A DNA stretch of 41,599 bases from Hyphococcus sp. (GTDB taxonomy: Bacteria > Pseudomonadota > Alphaproteobacteria > Caulobacterales > Parvularculaceae). The notes under the pieces were generated by a model. The model saw nothing but the letters and a program-made list of their open reading frames with translations. It had not been told where the DNA came from and did not search any database. Of this stretch, positions 31,974 to 41,041 are shown piece after piece. The stretch spans positions 1-41,599 of the forward strand of contig JAJFGF010000020.1 in NCBI GenBank assembly GCA_021776245.1. Direction: 5' to 3'. The position numbers and the translations under genes are program-made. Positions within the stretch are counted from its first letter, which is position 1, and each line of letters begins with the position of its first letter.

Positions 31974-33320
31974 ATGACGAATATTGGCATCGCTGCAATC
32001 ATCCTCGCCGCTGGCCATGGCACACGCATGAAATCGGCGCGCCCGAAAGTGCTTCATGAAATCGGCGCCAAGGCATTGATCGCTCATGTCATCGATGCAG
32101 CGCGCGCACTGGCGCCCGAGCGCATGGTAGTCGTGATAGGAGACCACGCGCCGACGGTCGGCGACTTTGCTAAATCATTGGCGCCGATGATTACCGTCGC
32201 GATCCAATCTCCTCCGAAGGGGACAGCGCATGCAGTTGAACAAGCTTTGCCAGCGCTTGACGGATTTTCCGGTGCGGTTCTTGTGCTTTACGCAGATACG
32301 CCGCTGGTGACACCCGGGACTTTGCGCAATCTGAGCGATGAAATTGCCAATGGCGCTGCTGTCGCTGTCCTCGGCTTTACGCCCGATGAGCCGGCTTCGT
32401 ATGGAAGGCTCATTCGCGATTCGGGCGGCGCGCTTACATCGATCATCGAGGCCAAAGACGCTTCACCTGCTGAACTTGAAATTACCTTATGTAATTCAGG
32501 CGTCATGGCGATAGACGCAGCGTTCCTTAAGACGCGCCTAAGAGATATCAACAACAATAACGCCAAAAGCGAATTTTACCTGACAGACATTGTTGCTCTC
32601 GCCCATGCGGATGGAAAAAGATGCGCCATCGCGCAAGCCGACGCCGACGAAGTCCATGGCGTCAATTCCCGTGTTGAACTGGCGCAAGCCGAAACCATTT
32701 TTCAAGAACGCATGCGGCGCAAAGTGATGGTAGATGGCGCAACGCTTGCCGATCCATCCACTGTCTATTTCTCGCATGACACAATCATTGGCGAGGACGT
32801 TTCAATCGGCCCTAATGTCGTTTTTGGCCCCGGCGTTTGCATCGCCGACAAAGTCGAGATCAAGGCGTTTTCACATTTGGAAGGCGCGAAGGTCGCCGAA
32901 AGCGCCGTCGTTGGCCCATTTGCAAGATTACGTCCCGGCGCCAATCTTCAGGCAAACGCAAAAGTCGGAAATTTTGTAGAGATTAAAGCCGCCATCATCG
33001 GCGATGGCGCAAAAGTCAGTCATCTTACGTATATTGGCGATGCGGAAATCGGCGCAGGCGCGAATATCGGCGCCGGAACCATCACCTGCAATTATGACGG
33101 ATACGCAAAACACAAAACGACCATTGGAAAATCCGCTTTCATCGGATCGAACACTTCACTTGTAGCGCCGGTGACTATTGGAGATGGCGCGTATGTCGGA
33201 TCAGGTTCCGTCATCACAAAAGATGTCGAAGGCGGCGATCTCGCAGTAGCGCGCAGCAAGCAGGCGGCAGTCAAAGGCTGGGCCGCTCGCCTTGGCAAAA
33301 CCCGAAAAAACGCCAAATAG
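31974..33320 (+). CDS. glmU: Bifunctional UDP-GlcNAc pyrophosphorylase/GlcN-1-P acetyltransferase
   Basis: 448 residues. The N-terminal uridylyltransferase domain has the nucleotide loop LAAGHGTRMKSARPKVLHEI and further GTAHAVEQAL and LYADTPLV. From about residue 255 there is a left-handed beta helix of hexapeptide repeats (DVSIGPNVVFGPGVCIADKV, AKVGNFVEIKAAIIG, GAGANIGAGTITCNYDGYAK), the acetyltransferase domain. It makes UDP-GlcNAc for peptidoglycan and lipid A in the cytoplasm. Ten bases separate it from rpiA, so the two are cotranscribed. The ribosome site (GGAA) is weak. Confidence 0.95.
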   Translation: MTNIGIAAIILAAGHGTRMKSARPKVLHEIGAKALIAHVIDAARALAPERMVVVIGDHAPTVGDFAKSLAPMITVAIQSPPKGTAHAVEQALPALDGFSGAVLVLYADTPLVTPGTLRNLSDEIANGAAVAVLGFTPDEPASYGRLIRDSGGALTSIIEAKDASPAELEITLCNSGVMAIDAAFLKTRLRDINNNNAKSEFYLTDIVALAHADGKRCAIAQADADEVHGVNSRVELAQAETIFQERMRRKVMVDGATLADPSTVYFSHDTIIGEDVSIGPNVVFGPGVCIADKVEIKAFSHLEGAKVAESAVVGPFARLRPGANLQANAKVGNFVEIKAAIIGDGAKVSHLTYIGDAEIGAGANIGAGTITCNYDGYAKHKTTIGKSAFIGSNTSLVAPVTIGDGAYVGSGSVITKDVEGGDLAVARSKQAAVKGWAARLGKTRKNAK

Positions 33321-33329
33321 GAACGTCCC

Positions 33330-34025
33330 ATGGATAAGGAGGCCGGCAAAAGGCTTGCGGCAGAACAAGCTGCGACGCATGTGGAGCGTGGCATGACGCT
33401 GGGTCTTGGCACCGGCTCGACCGCGAAATATTTCGTCGAAATCATGGGCGCGCGCATCAAAGAAGGTTGGACTTTGCGCGGTATTCCGACGTCGGAGGAA
33501 ACCAGCCGCCAGGCGCGGGCTGTCGGCATCGAACTCATCACGCCTGATGAAACGACAATCATCGATCTTGCCGTCGACGGCGCCGATGAAGCCGATCCAC
33601 AACTGAATTTGATCAAGGGCGGCGGCGGCGCATTGCTGCGTGAAAAAATTATCGCCAGCGCTGCTCGAAAATTTATTGTCATTGCCGACAAATCAAAACG
33701 CGTCGTCACGCTCGGCGCATTTCCGTTACCGGTTGAAATAGATCCTTTTGCTTGGGCGCTAACTGTCAAACGACTACGGGAGGTCCTGTTTGAGCAGGGC
33801 TATGAAAGCCCGAAACTAGACTTGCGCGCAGCAGAGGGCGCGCCAATATTTTCTGATGGCGGCAATTTGATCATTGATTGCGCCCTTGAACGGATCGAAT
33901 CTCCGGCGCTTCTGGATAAATCGCTGGCAGGGATCCCGGGCGTTGTGGAAACCGGCCTCTTTTGCAATATCGCCGATCTCATTATCTATGGCGATGCTGA
34001 CGGCGTATCGATCGAACCAGGCTGA
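33330..34025 (+). CDS. rpiA: Ribose-5-phosphate isomerase A
   Basis: 231 residues, standard RpiA length. Substrate and catalytic blocks: LGLGTGSTAKYFVE, GIPTSEET, DLAVDGADEAD (catalytic acid), LIKGGGGALLREKI and IADKSKRV. It interconverts ribose 5-phosphate and ribulose 5-phosphate in the pentose phosphate pathway. It sits between glmU and a gene of unknown function upstream of gor; sharing an operon with glutathione reductase fits a supply of pentoses and NADPH. Confidence 0.95.
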   Translation: MDKEAGKRLAAEQAATHVERGMTLGLGTGSTAKYFVEIMGARIKEGWTLRGIPTSEETSRQARAVGIELITPDETTIIDLAVDGADEADPQLNLIKGGGGALLREKIIASAARKFIVIADKSKRVVTLGAFPLPVEIDPFAWALTVKRLREVLFEQGYESPKLDLRAAEGAPIFSDGGNLIIDCALERIESPALLDKSLAGIPGVVETGLFCNIADLIIYGDADGVSIEPG

Positions 34026-34118
34026 AACCAAAATCTGCAGCGCTCCCTTTGCGCTTTGCCTGTCACGGCGATAGCCTAGACATGATACTGCAAATTCAAA
34101 CAGGTTGGAAAGAAACGC

Positions 34119-34634
34119 ATGACGCAATCGCGATTTGAAAAACTGCAGGAGGCGATCAAAATCTATGGCGCCGCGGCGTTCGAAAACTTGATGCGTTGCA
34201 AAGGGTTGGGCGAAACGATTATTGCCGGATTTCCCGAATATCTTGGTTGCAGCCGAAAATGCGTCACTGCCGTGCCGCCACACGGCGCCTTTGATCCTCG
34301 CAAGGATTACGGCGAGCAGGCTTTCAGCTATCGCAAACGCGAGGTCATCGCCTTGGAACCCGTGCAGTTTGGCATCGCGCTGACGGTTAGAAATCAAGAA
34401 GATTCCGGCGCGCTGTGGCTACGCACCGCCCTGTCCCTCGAAGTGACTGGCGACGGTTTTGACATTTTTGTCGCACAACAGCCGCGAATCCGGGCCCCGC
34501 TTGATTATGCCGGAAAACTCGAGCCAGTTTTCGAAGCGATATATCGCGAATTTTTGAATACATTTCAGCTGGAAGTTCTCGAATTTAACGATAAACGGTT
34601 CGAAACCGGCATCGGATTTTTGCCGGAAGAATAA
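34119..34634 (+). CDS. Conserved hypothetical protein between rpiA and gor
   Basis: 171 residues, soluble, no signal peptide. Blocks such as MRCKGLGETIIAGFPEYLGC, FDPRKDYGEQAFSYRK, YRKREVIALEPVQFGIALTV and APLDYAGKLEPVFEAIYREF look like a real folded protein, but I do not recognise a domain. A GGAAAG precedes the ATG. It lies 93 bases after rpiA and 36 before gor on the same strand, so it probably belongs to that transcription unit. Confidence 0.7.
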   Translation: MTQSRFEKLQEAIKIYGAAAFENLMRCKGLGETIIAGFPEYLGCSRKCVTAVPPHGAFDPRKDYGEQAFSYRKREVIALEPVQFGIALTVRNQEDSGALWLRTALSLEVTGDGFDIFVAQQPRIRAPLDYAGKLEPVFEAIYREFLNTFQLEVLEFNDKRFETGIGFLPEE

Positions 34635-34670
34635 ACGCCGTCATTTCAAAGATAATAGTTAGAGAGCTTC

Positions 34671-36044
34671 ATGACAGAATTTGACTACGACCTTTTTACC
34701 ATCGGCGCCGGTTCTGGCGGCGTGCGCGCTTCACGCCTTGCTGCAAATTACGGTGCAAAAGTCGGCGTCGCAGAAGAATACCGCGTTGGCGGCACTTGCG
34801 TCATCCGTGGCTGCGTGCCGAAAAAGTTTCTGGTTTACGCCAGCGAATTTGGCCGCGGCTTTAACGATGCAAAGGGATATGGCTGGAGCGCAAACGGCGT
34901 ATCATTCAATTGGAACACGCTGATCGAAAACAAAGACAATGAAATCGATCGCCTCAACGGCATTTACATAAGAAATCTCAAAAATGCCGGGGCAGATATT
35001 TTTCAGTCCCGTGCGACGCTAAAAGACGAACACACGGTTCATCTGGAGGCCGAAGGGCGCGACGTCACCGCGGGAAAAATCCTTGTTGCGACCGGCGGCG
35101 CGCCATGGACAGATTCATCAATTCCAGGGCACGATTTAGGCGTCACCTCAAACGATGCTTTTCATCTGGATAAGCTGCCCAAACATGTCGTCGTCGCGGG
35201 GGGCGGTTATATCGCGATCGAATTTGCATGTATTTTTAAGGGTCTGGGTTGCGATGTATGTCTTGTCTATCGCGGTGAAGATATTTTGCGCTATTTCGAC
35301 ACCGATATTTCGGTACAGGTTCATTCAGAATTAAAACGCCAGGGCATCCGCGTCGTCACCCAAACGAAATTCGAGAAAATCGAACAATTTGATGGTGACA
35401 ATAAACGTGTGCATCTGACTAATGGAACGCATATCGATACGAATATGGTATTTTGGGCCGTCGGCAGGAAGCCTGCGACAGATGGCATCGGATTGGAAAA
35501 CGTCGGTGTCGCCCTCGACCAAAAAGGCGCGGTAAAGGTCGATGAATACTCTAAATCATCTGTCGACAACATTTATGCCGTAGGCGATGTCACTGACCGC
35601 ATCGCCTTAACGCCGGTGGCGATTCGTGAAGGCGCTGCATTTGCGGAAACCTGTTTCAACAACAACCCGACCAAGATGGATTATACTTTCATTCCGAAGG
35701 CCGTGTTCTCCCAGCCTCCAGTAGGCACAGTCGGTTATGCCGAACATGAGGCGCGGCATGAATTTAAGAATATCGACATTTACAAGACTAATTTCCGCGC
35801 CATGAAAAACATGTTATCTGGTTCAGAAGAGCGCGTGCTGATGAAACTTGTTGTCGACGGCGATAGTGATCGGGTCATCGGTTGTCATATCGTTGGAGAC
35901 GGCGCCGCTGAAATGATCCAGTGCGTTGCAATTGCCGTCAAAGCCGGCGTGACGAAACAGCAATTTGACGAAACCGTCGCACTTCATCCGACGATCGCCG
36001 AAGAACTCGTGACCATGCGCGAAAAATATACGCCGAGAATCTGA
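34671..36044 (+). CDS. gor: Glutathione-disulfide reductase
   Basis: 457 residues of the flavoprotein disulfide reductase family. FAD site IGAGSGGVRASRLAANYGAK, redox disulfide Cys43/Cys48 in GGTCVIRGCVPKK, NAD(P) site VVVAGGGYIAIEFACIFKGL, second FAD block VDNIYAVGDVT, and the catalytic His in ALHPTIAEE near the C-terminus. The GTCVIRGCVPKK form and the VYRGEDILRYFD pattern with Arg downstream of the nucleotide loop support NADPH-dependent glutathione reductase rather than lipoamide dehydrogenase. Cytoplasmic, keeps glutathione reduced. Last gene of the glmU-rpiA-gor run. Confidence 0.93.
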   Translation: MTEFDYDLFTIGAGSGGVRASRLAANYGAKVGVAEEYRVGGTCVIRGCVPKKFLVYASEFGRGFNDAKGYGWSANGVSFNWNTLIENKDNEIDRLNGIYIRNLKNAGADIFQSRATLKDEHTVHLEAEGRDVTAGKILVATGGAPWTDSSIPGHDLGVTSNDAFHLDKLPKHVVVAGGGYIAIEFACIFKGLGCDVCLVYRGEDILRYFDTDISVQVHSELKRQGIRVVTQTKFEKIEQFDGDNKRVHLTNGTHIDTNMVFWAVGRKPATDGIGLENVGVALDQKGAVKVDEYSKSSVDNIYAVGDVTDRIALTPVAIREGAAFAETCFNNNPTKMDYTFIPKAVFSQPPVGTVGYAEHEARHEFKNIDIYKTNFRAMKNMLSGSEERVLMKLVVDGDSDRVIGCHIVGDGAAEMIQCVAIAVKAGVTKQQFDETVALHPTIAEELVTMREKYTPRI

Positions 36045-36168
36045 GCCGGCAATGGGCGACAGCAGTCCGATCACTTCAGGGACGCGCCGGAAGCGCCCGA
36101 CACATTTTGCGTCTCTGAAAAATTCGATACTTTTTTGATCCTGAACGCCTGCGAATAGCTTTAACGCC

Positions 36169-36699
36169 TTATCGGCATTCTGACGAAACGCGGTCAAGCG
36201 CCGCGGAGATGCCGCGAAGGGAGATGATATAACTCGTCGCCGTGCCGCGTTGTGAAACGGCGCTGATGCGCATATCTGCGCCGCGGCGCATAGCGCGGAC
36301 AAGACGCTCCTCTTCTGAGCTCAATTCGATGAAAGCTTCATTTTCGGAGGCAAACATTTCCCATTTGTCCGACCCGATACGCAAGGTCGGTTCCGGCGCC
36401 GCGTTTAGCGCATAACCCGTCATCAGGCTCGGCTGATTGGTCGCCGCGCCCGATTTCCAGCTTGAAACAAGAAAAAATATGTCGCCGTGATTGACGGATT
36501 TAGGGGACTTGTCCTTGGCCTCCGTCGCCGCGAAGCAAATTTTCTCGCTATCCACATCGCGGACGAAAACGCTCCAATCCTTATAGGTGGCGACCGCCTG
36601 TGGTTCTGCGGCGGCGCTCGAGACAGTAATTCCAGCGGCAAGCGCAGCGATAAAAGCAGCGACAGCGGCGGCGGCTAAAGACAACGGCGGACGAAACAT
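36169..36699 (-). CDS. IalB-like (invasion-associated locus B) secreted protein
   Basis: 176 residues. Signal peptide about 1-30 (Ala-rich core, ending SSAAA). The mature part has the IalB pattern: YKDWSVFVRDVDSEKICFAA (compare W-x-x-x-C), a beta-rich middle FFLVSSWKSGAATNQPSLMT, and a C-terminal DRVSSEC. It resembles the family common in Alphaproteobacteria, where the role is still unclear despite the name. AAGGAG is 10 bases before the ATG. It converges on gor and is divergent from acnA. Confidence 0.75.
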   Translation of the reverse strand: MFRPPLSLAAAAVAAFIAALAAGITVSSAAAEPQAVATYKDWSVFVRDVDSEKICFAATEAKDKSPKSVNHGDIFFLVSSWKSGAATNQPSLMTGYALNAAPEPTLRIGSDKWEMFASENEAFIELSSEEERLVRAMRRGADMRISAVSQRGTATSYIISLRGISAALDRVSSECR

Positions 36700-36858
36700 C
36701 GAAATGGCGCTCCTTCGAATCGGTTACCCCGGGACGGGCCCGGTCAATCATCGTTCTAAATCAGTCACCACCAAGGCGAAAGAGTGAATTGCAACAGACC
36801 ATCCCATGCGCCATAACGGCCCGGAAATTCTTGAATATTTTCCAACCGGAGGGATTTG

Positions 36859-39531
36859 ATGATACCCGGACGCGATTCGCTGAAAACCAAAAAAACGCTC
36901 AATGCGGGCGGCAAGACATATGCCTATTACAGTCTCAAAGAGGCTGAAACCCAGATTGGCGAAATTTCACGTCTTCCCCATTCGCTGAAGGTCCTCCTGG
37001 AAAACCTGCTGCGCTTTGAAGATGACAGGTCTGTAACGGTCGATGATATCAAGGCATTTGCCGAGTGGTTGAAGGACGGAAAATCTACACGCGAGATTGC
37101 ATACCGGCCGGCGCGCGTCCTGATGCAGGATTTCACCGGCGTACCTGCCGTAGTCGATCTCGCCGCCATGCGCGACGCCATGGCAAAACTTGGCGAAGAT
37201 CCTGAAAAAATCAATCCGCTGGCGCCTGTTGATCTGGTTATCGATCATTCGGTGATGGTGGACTATTTTGGCGGACCCGACGCATTCAAGAAAAACGTTG
37301 ACCGCGAATATGAACGTAATGGCGAGCGCTACAAATTCCTGAAATGGGGCCAAGGCGCATTCGATAATTTTCGTGTGGTGCCGCCGGGCACCGGCATTTG
37401 CCACCAGGTGAATCTCGAATATCTGGCGCAAACGGTCTGGACTGCAGATTCTAACGGCGAGACATTCGCCTATCCCGACACCCTGGTGGGCACCGACAGC
37501 CATACCACAATGGTCAACGGTTTATCTGTACTCGGTTGGGGCGTCGGCGGCATTGAGGCCGAGGCTGCGATGCTCGGGCAGCCAATCTCCATGCTCATAC
37601 CAGAGGTCATCGGCTTTAAGCTGACAGGCAGAATGCCGGAAGGCGCAACCGCTACTGACCTTGTCCTGACCATCGTTGAAATGTTGCGCAAAAAAGGCGT
37701 TGTCGGAAAATTCGTCGAATTTTTTGGGCCCGGCCTCGATCATCTGACCCTCGAAGATCAGGCGACGATCTCAAATATGGCGCCTGAATATGGCGCAACC
37801 TGCGGCTTTTTCCCGATCGACGCGGAAACCTTACGCTATCTCAAAGCTACCGGCCGATCAGACGACCGCATTGCCCTGGTTGAAGCTTATGCAAAAGAAC
37901 AAGGCATGTGGCGCGACAGCGGAACGCCCGATCCCGTGTTCACTGATACGCTCGACCTCGATCTGTCGGCAGTAACGCCATCTCTTGCCGGACCAAAACG
38001 ACCGCAGGATCGCATTGAGCTAAAAAATGCGCCGGACGGTTTTTCCGCCGCGCTCGATAAGGAATACGGCAAAGCAGGTGAGGCGCAAAAGCGCGTGCCG
38101 GTAAAGGGTGAGGAATTTGACCTCGGCCATGGCGATGTAACGATTGCCGCGATTACATCCTGTACAAACACATCAAATCCATCGGTCCTGGTGGCCGCCG
38201 GTCTGGTGGCGCGCAATGCGCGCGCGCGCGGGCTTACCGTTAAGCCGTGGGTCAAAACATCACTGGCGCCAGGAAGCCAGGTCGTCACCGACTATCTTGA
38301 TAGGGCGGGTCTCACTGAAGACCTTGATGCGCTTGGATTTAATTTGGTGGGTTATGGCTGTACGACCTGTATCGGCAATTCCGGACCTCTGCCCGAAGCA
38401 ATCGGCGCCGCCGTTAATGAGCATGATTTAGCGGTTGCATCCGTACTTTCCGGCAATCGTAATTTTGAAGGCCGCATCTCCCAAGATGTTCGCGCAAATT
38501 ATCTTGCCTCGCCGCCGCTCGTTGTCGCCTATGCGCTTGCGGGTTCAATGAATATCAATCTGACGACTGATCCTCTCGGCATGGATGCCGATGGTGGGGA
38601 TGTATTCCTCAAGGATATCTGGCCCACCAATCATGAAATCGCAGAGGTTGTCCGCGAGCATGTGACAGCGCAAATGTTTGCGTCACGTTACGCCGATGTC
38701 TTCAAGGGCGACGAGAAATGGCAAGCCATCAATGCCGGCGACGGCCAGACTTATGCTTGGCCGACATCAACTTATGTGGCCAATCCACCTTATTTTGAGG
38801 GCATGACACGTGAGCCAAAACCTCTTGAGCCGATTGACGGCGCCGCCATCCTCGCGCTTTTCGGCGACTCGATCACGACCGACCACATCTCGCCGGCAGG
38901 CGCAATCAAGGGCGACAGTCCCGCAGGAGAATATCTAAAATCCCATCAAGTGCCGGTTGCGGAATTTAACTCTTACGGCTCGAGGCGCGGGAATCACGAT
39001 GTGATGATGCGCGGCACATTTGCAAATATTCGCATCAAGAACCAGATGGCGCCCGGCACCGAAGGCGGGGTCACCAAAGGACCTGGCGGCGCAATCATGC
39101 CGATCTATGATGCGGCGATGAAATATAAGGACGCCGGAAAATCTCTGGTCGTCATGGCCGGCGAACAATATGGCACTGGATCTTCGCGGGACTGGGCGGC
39201 GAAAGGCACAATTCTACTTGGCGTAAAGGCCGTCATTGCACAAAGTTTTGAACGCATACACCGGTCAAATCTTATCGGCATGGGCGTTCTGCCGCTGCAA
39301 TTTACCGAAGGCGACAGTTGGTCATCACTCGGCATTACCGGCGACGAAGAAATCACCATTCAAAATGTCGCTGGCATCACCCCGCGCTCAACTGCAAAAG
39401 CGACCATCAAATTTTCCAGCGGCGAGACAAAGGATATCGATGTTCTGGTGCGGATCGACACGACAGATGAGCTCGATTATTATCGCCATGGCGGCATTTT
39501 GCATTATGTCCTTCGGCAGCTCGCTGCATAA
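36859..39531 (+). CDS. acnA: Aconitate hydratase A
   Basis: 890 residues, full length for AcnA. The [4Fe-4S] cluster cysteines are at about 435 ([11 protein letters not shown]), 501 and 504 ([13 protein letters not shown]). The swivel domain has [20 protein letters not shown] and the active-site block [14 protein letters not shown]. It turns citrate to isocitrate in the TCA cycle. The ATG at 36859 has GGAGGG 5 bases before it; a TTG one codon earlier is in the same frame. dapF follows 50 bases on, so it may be cotranscribed. Confidence 0.96.
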   Translation: MIPGRDSLKTKKTLNAGGKTYAYYSLKEAETQIGEISRLPHSLKVLLENLLRFEDDRSVTVDDIKAFAEWLKDGKSTREIAYRPARVLMQDFTGVPAVVDLAAMRDAMAKLGEDPEKINPLAPVDLVIDHSVMVDYFGGPDAFKKNVDREYERNGERYKFLKWGQGAFDNFRVVPPGTGICHQVNLEYLAQTVWTADSNGETFAYPDTLVGTDSHTTMVNGLSVLGWGVGGIEAEAAMLGQPISMLIPEVIGFKLTGRMPEGATATDLVLTIVEMLRKKGVVGKFVEFFGPGLDHLTLEDQATISNMAPEYGATCGFFPIDAETLRYLKATGRSDDRIALVEAYAKEQGMWRDSGTPDPVFTDTLDLDLSAVTPSLAGPKRPQDRIELKNAPDGFSAALDKEYGKAGEAQKRVPVKGEEFDLGHGDVTIAAITSCTNTSNPSVLVAAGLVARNARARGLTVKPWVKTSLAPGSQVVTDYLDRAGLTEDLDALGFNLVGYGCTTCIGNSGPLPEAIGAAVNEHDLAVASVLSGNRNFEGRISQDVRANYLASPPLVVAYALAGSMNINLTTDPLGMDADGGDVFLKDIWPTNHEIAEVVREHVTAQMFASRYADVFKGDEKWQAINAGDGQTYAWPTSTYVANPPYFEGMTREPKPLEPIDGAAILALFGDSITTDHISPAGAIKGDSPAGEYLKSHQVPVAEFNSYGSRRGNHDVMMRGTFANIRIKNQMAPGTEGGVTKGPGGAIMPIYDAAMKYKDAGKSLVVMAGEQYGTGSSRDWAAKGTILLGVKAVIAQSFERIHRSNLIGMGVLPLQFTEGDSWSSLGITGDEEITIQNVAGITPRSTAKATIKFSSGETKDIDVLVRIDTTDELDYYRHGGILHYVLRQLAA

Positions 39532-39580
39532 ACATTGATGCAAAACCGCACAGCAGCGGTGAAATCTTTACACGAGTGAC

Positions 39581-40432
39581 ATGACGGGTCTCGCCAATCA
39601 CGCCTATCGCAAAATGAACGGTCTCGGAAATGAATTCGTCATTCTCGACACTCGTGAAACCGGCGCGAAAATTACCAATGAATCAGCCCGGCTAATCGCC
39701 GATCCGAAAACCGGGCCCGGATGCGACCAGGTCATCACGATCGAGCACCGCAAAGGCGTTGACGGCGTCTTTATGGGCGTTTGGAACGCCGACGGATCAG
39801 AAGTAAACGCATGTGGAAACGCCGCCCGCTGCGTCGGCTCGCTGTTAATGGACGAAGCCGAAAGTGATGAAGTTAACTTCAAAACCGGCGGGGGAGATCT
39901 GCATGCCTGGCGCATCGGCGCAAGCCGCATTGCGGTCGACATGGGCGAGCCGAAATTTGCATGGCGCGCTATTCCGCTAGCTGAACAAATGGACGACACC
40001 CGGTTTATCGACATCAAACTCGGGCCGATCGATAAGCCAGTGTTATGGGGTCCCTCTGCGGTCAATGTCGGCAATCCACATTGTATTTTTTTTGTTGACG
40101 ATGTTGACGCACAAGCCCTGGATCGGTTCGGACCATTGGTGGAAAACCATCCTTTGTTTCCGGAACGGGCGAATGTTTCGGTCGCCCAGGTCACAAGTAA
40201 AAGCGCCATTCGATTGCGCGTTTGGGAACGGGGCGTTGGCATAACAAAGGCCTGCGGTTCGGCCGCCTGCGCAGCCCTCGTCGCCGCGCACCGCCGCCGC
40301 CTTACAGGCCGCAAAGCGACCATAACGCTTGATGGGGGCGACCTTGCGATTGAATGGCGTGCGGACAATCACATTATCATGGCCGGGCCCTACGAATTTG
40401 AAAATGACGGACAGCTGAGCGAAATGATCTGA
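39581..40432 (+). CDS. dapF: Diaminopimelate epimerase
   Basis: 283 residues, family length. The two catalytic cysteines are Cys78 in NACGNAARC and Cys225 in TKACGSAACAA; NMNGLGN-type start (KMNGLGNEFVILD) and GNPHCIFFVDD are also present. It interconverts LL- and meso-diaminopimelate for lysine and peptidoglycan synthesis. It ends two bases before tdk, which argues for translational coupling. Confidence 0.95.
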   Translation: MTGLANHAYRKMNGLGNEFVILDTRETGAKITNESARLIADPKTGPGCDQVITIEHRKGVDGVFMGVWNADGSEVNACGNAARCVGSLLMDEAESDEVNFKTGGGDLHAWRIGASRIAVDMGEPKFAWRAIPLAEQMDDTRFIDIKLGPIDKPVLWGPSAVNVGNPHCIFFVDDVDAQALDRFGPLVENHPLFPERANVSVAQVTSKSAIRLRVWERGVGITKACGSAACAALVAAHRRRLTGRKATITLDGGDLAIEWRADNHIIMAGPYEFENDGQLSEMI

Positions 40433-40434
40433 CG

Positions 40435-41034
40435 ATGGCGAAACTTCATTTTAATTATGCGGCGATGAATGCGGGGAAATCGACAACGCTTCTGCAAGCG
40501 AGTTTTAACTATCGTGAGCGCGGCATGAGCACGATAGAATTCACAGCAGAAATCGACAATCGTGAGGCGTCCGGCGTAATCGCGTCCCGGATCGGTCTGC
40601 GCAGCGACGCCTTTATGTTTTCAGCTGCAACAGATCTTTTCCAATCAGTAAAAAATGAAATCGCATCAAGACCGATTGCCTGCGTATTTCTCGATGAGGC
40701 GCAATTTTTGAATGAGGCTCAGGTCAGGCAGCTGGCGCGGATTGTTGATGACCTCAACATTCCTGTCGTTTGCTACGGATTACGCACAGATTTTCGCGGC
40801 CGGCTTTTCGAAGGAAGTGCGCGCCTTCTCGCGGTTGCCGATGAAATACGGGAATTGAAAACGATTTGCCGCTGCGGGCGCAAAGCAACGATGAATTTGC
40901 GTATTGACGAGGACGGTAATGCAATATCGAGCGGCAAAAAAATCGAGATTGGCGGCAATGAACGCTATATCCCGCTTTGCAGAAAGCATTTTTATGATGC
41001 TTTTGAGGGCGGCGACCCGGATGTAGACTATTAG
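40435..41034 (+). CDS. tdk: Thymidine kinase
   Basis: 199 residues of the type II (TdkA/TK1-like) family. Walker A MNAGKST at 11-17, Walker B VFLDEAQF at 84-91, lasso region and a structural zinc site formed by Cys145, Cys147, Cys182 and His185 (ICRCG, LCRKH). It phosphorylates thymidine to dTMP for salvage. The gene starts two bases after dapF. Its stop codon is followed after 7 bases by the inferred end of an insertion element, so a native terminator is displaced or lost. Confidence 0.94.
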   Translation: MAKLHFNYAAMNAGKSTTLLQASFNYRERGMSTIEFTAEIDNREASGVIASRIGLRSDAFMFSAATDLFQSVKNEIASRPIACVFLDEAQFLNEAQVRQLARIVDDLNIPVVCYGLRTDFRGRLFEGSARLLAVADEIRELKTICRCGRKATMNLRIDEDGNAISSGKKIEIGGNERYIPLCRKHFYDAFEGGDPDVDY

Positions 41035-41041
41035 TCTACTA

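Noticed and set aside
33092-33769. Minus-strand frame of 225 codons across glmU and rpiA
   Set aside because: Antisense to two certain genes, with Ser/Pro/Ala shadow composition.
39604-40368. Minus-strand frame of 254 codons in dapF
   Set aside because: Antisense shadow of a certain gene.
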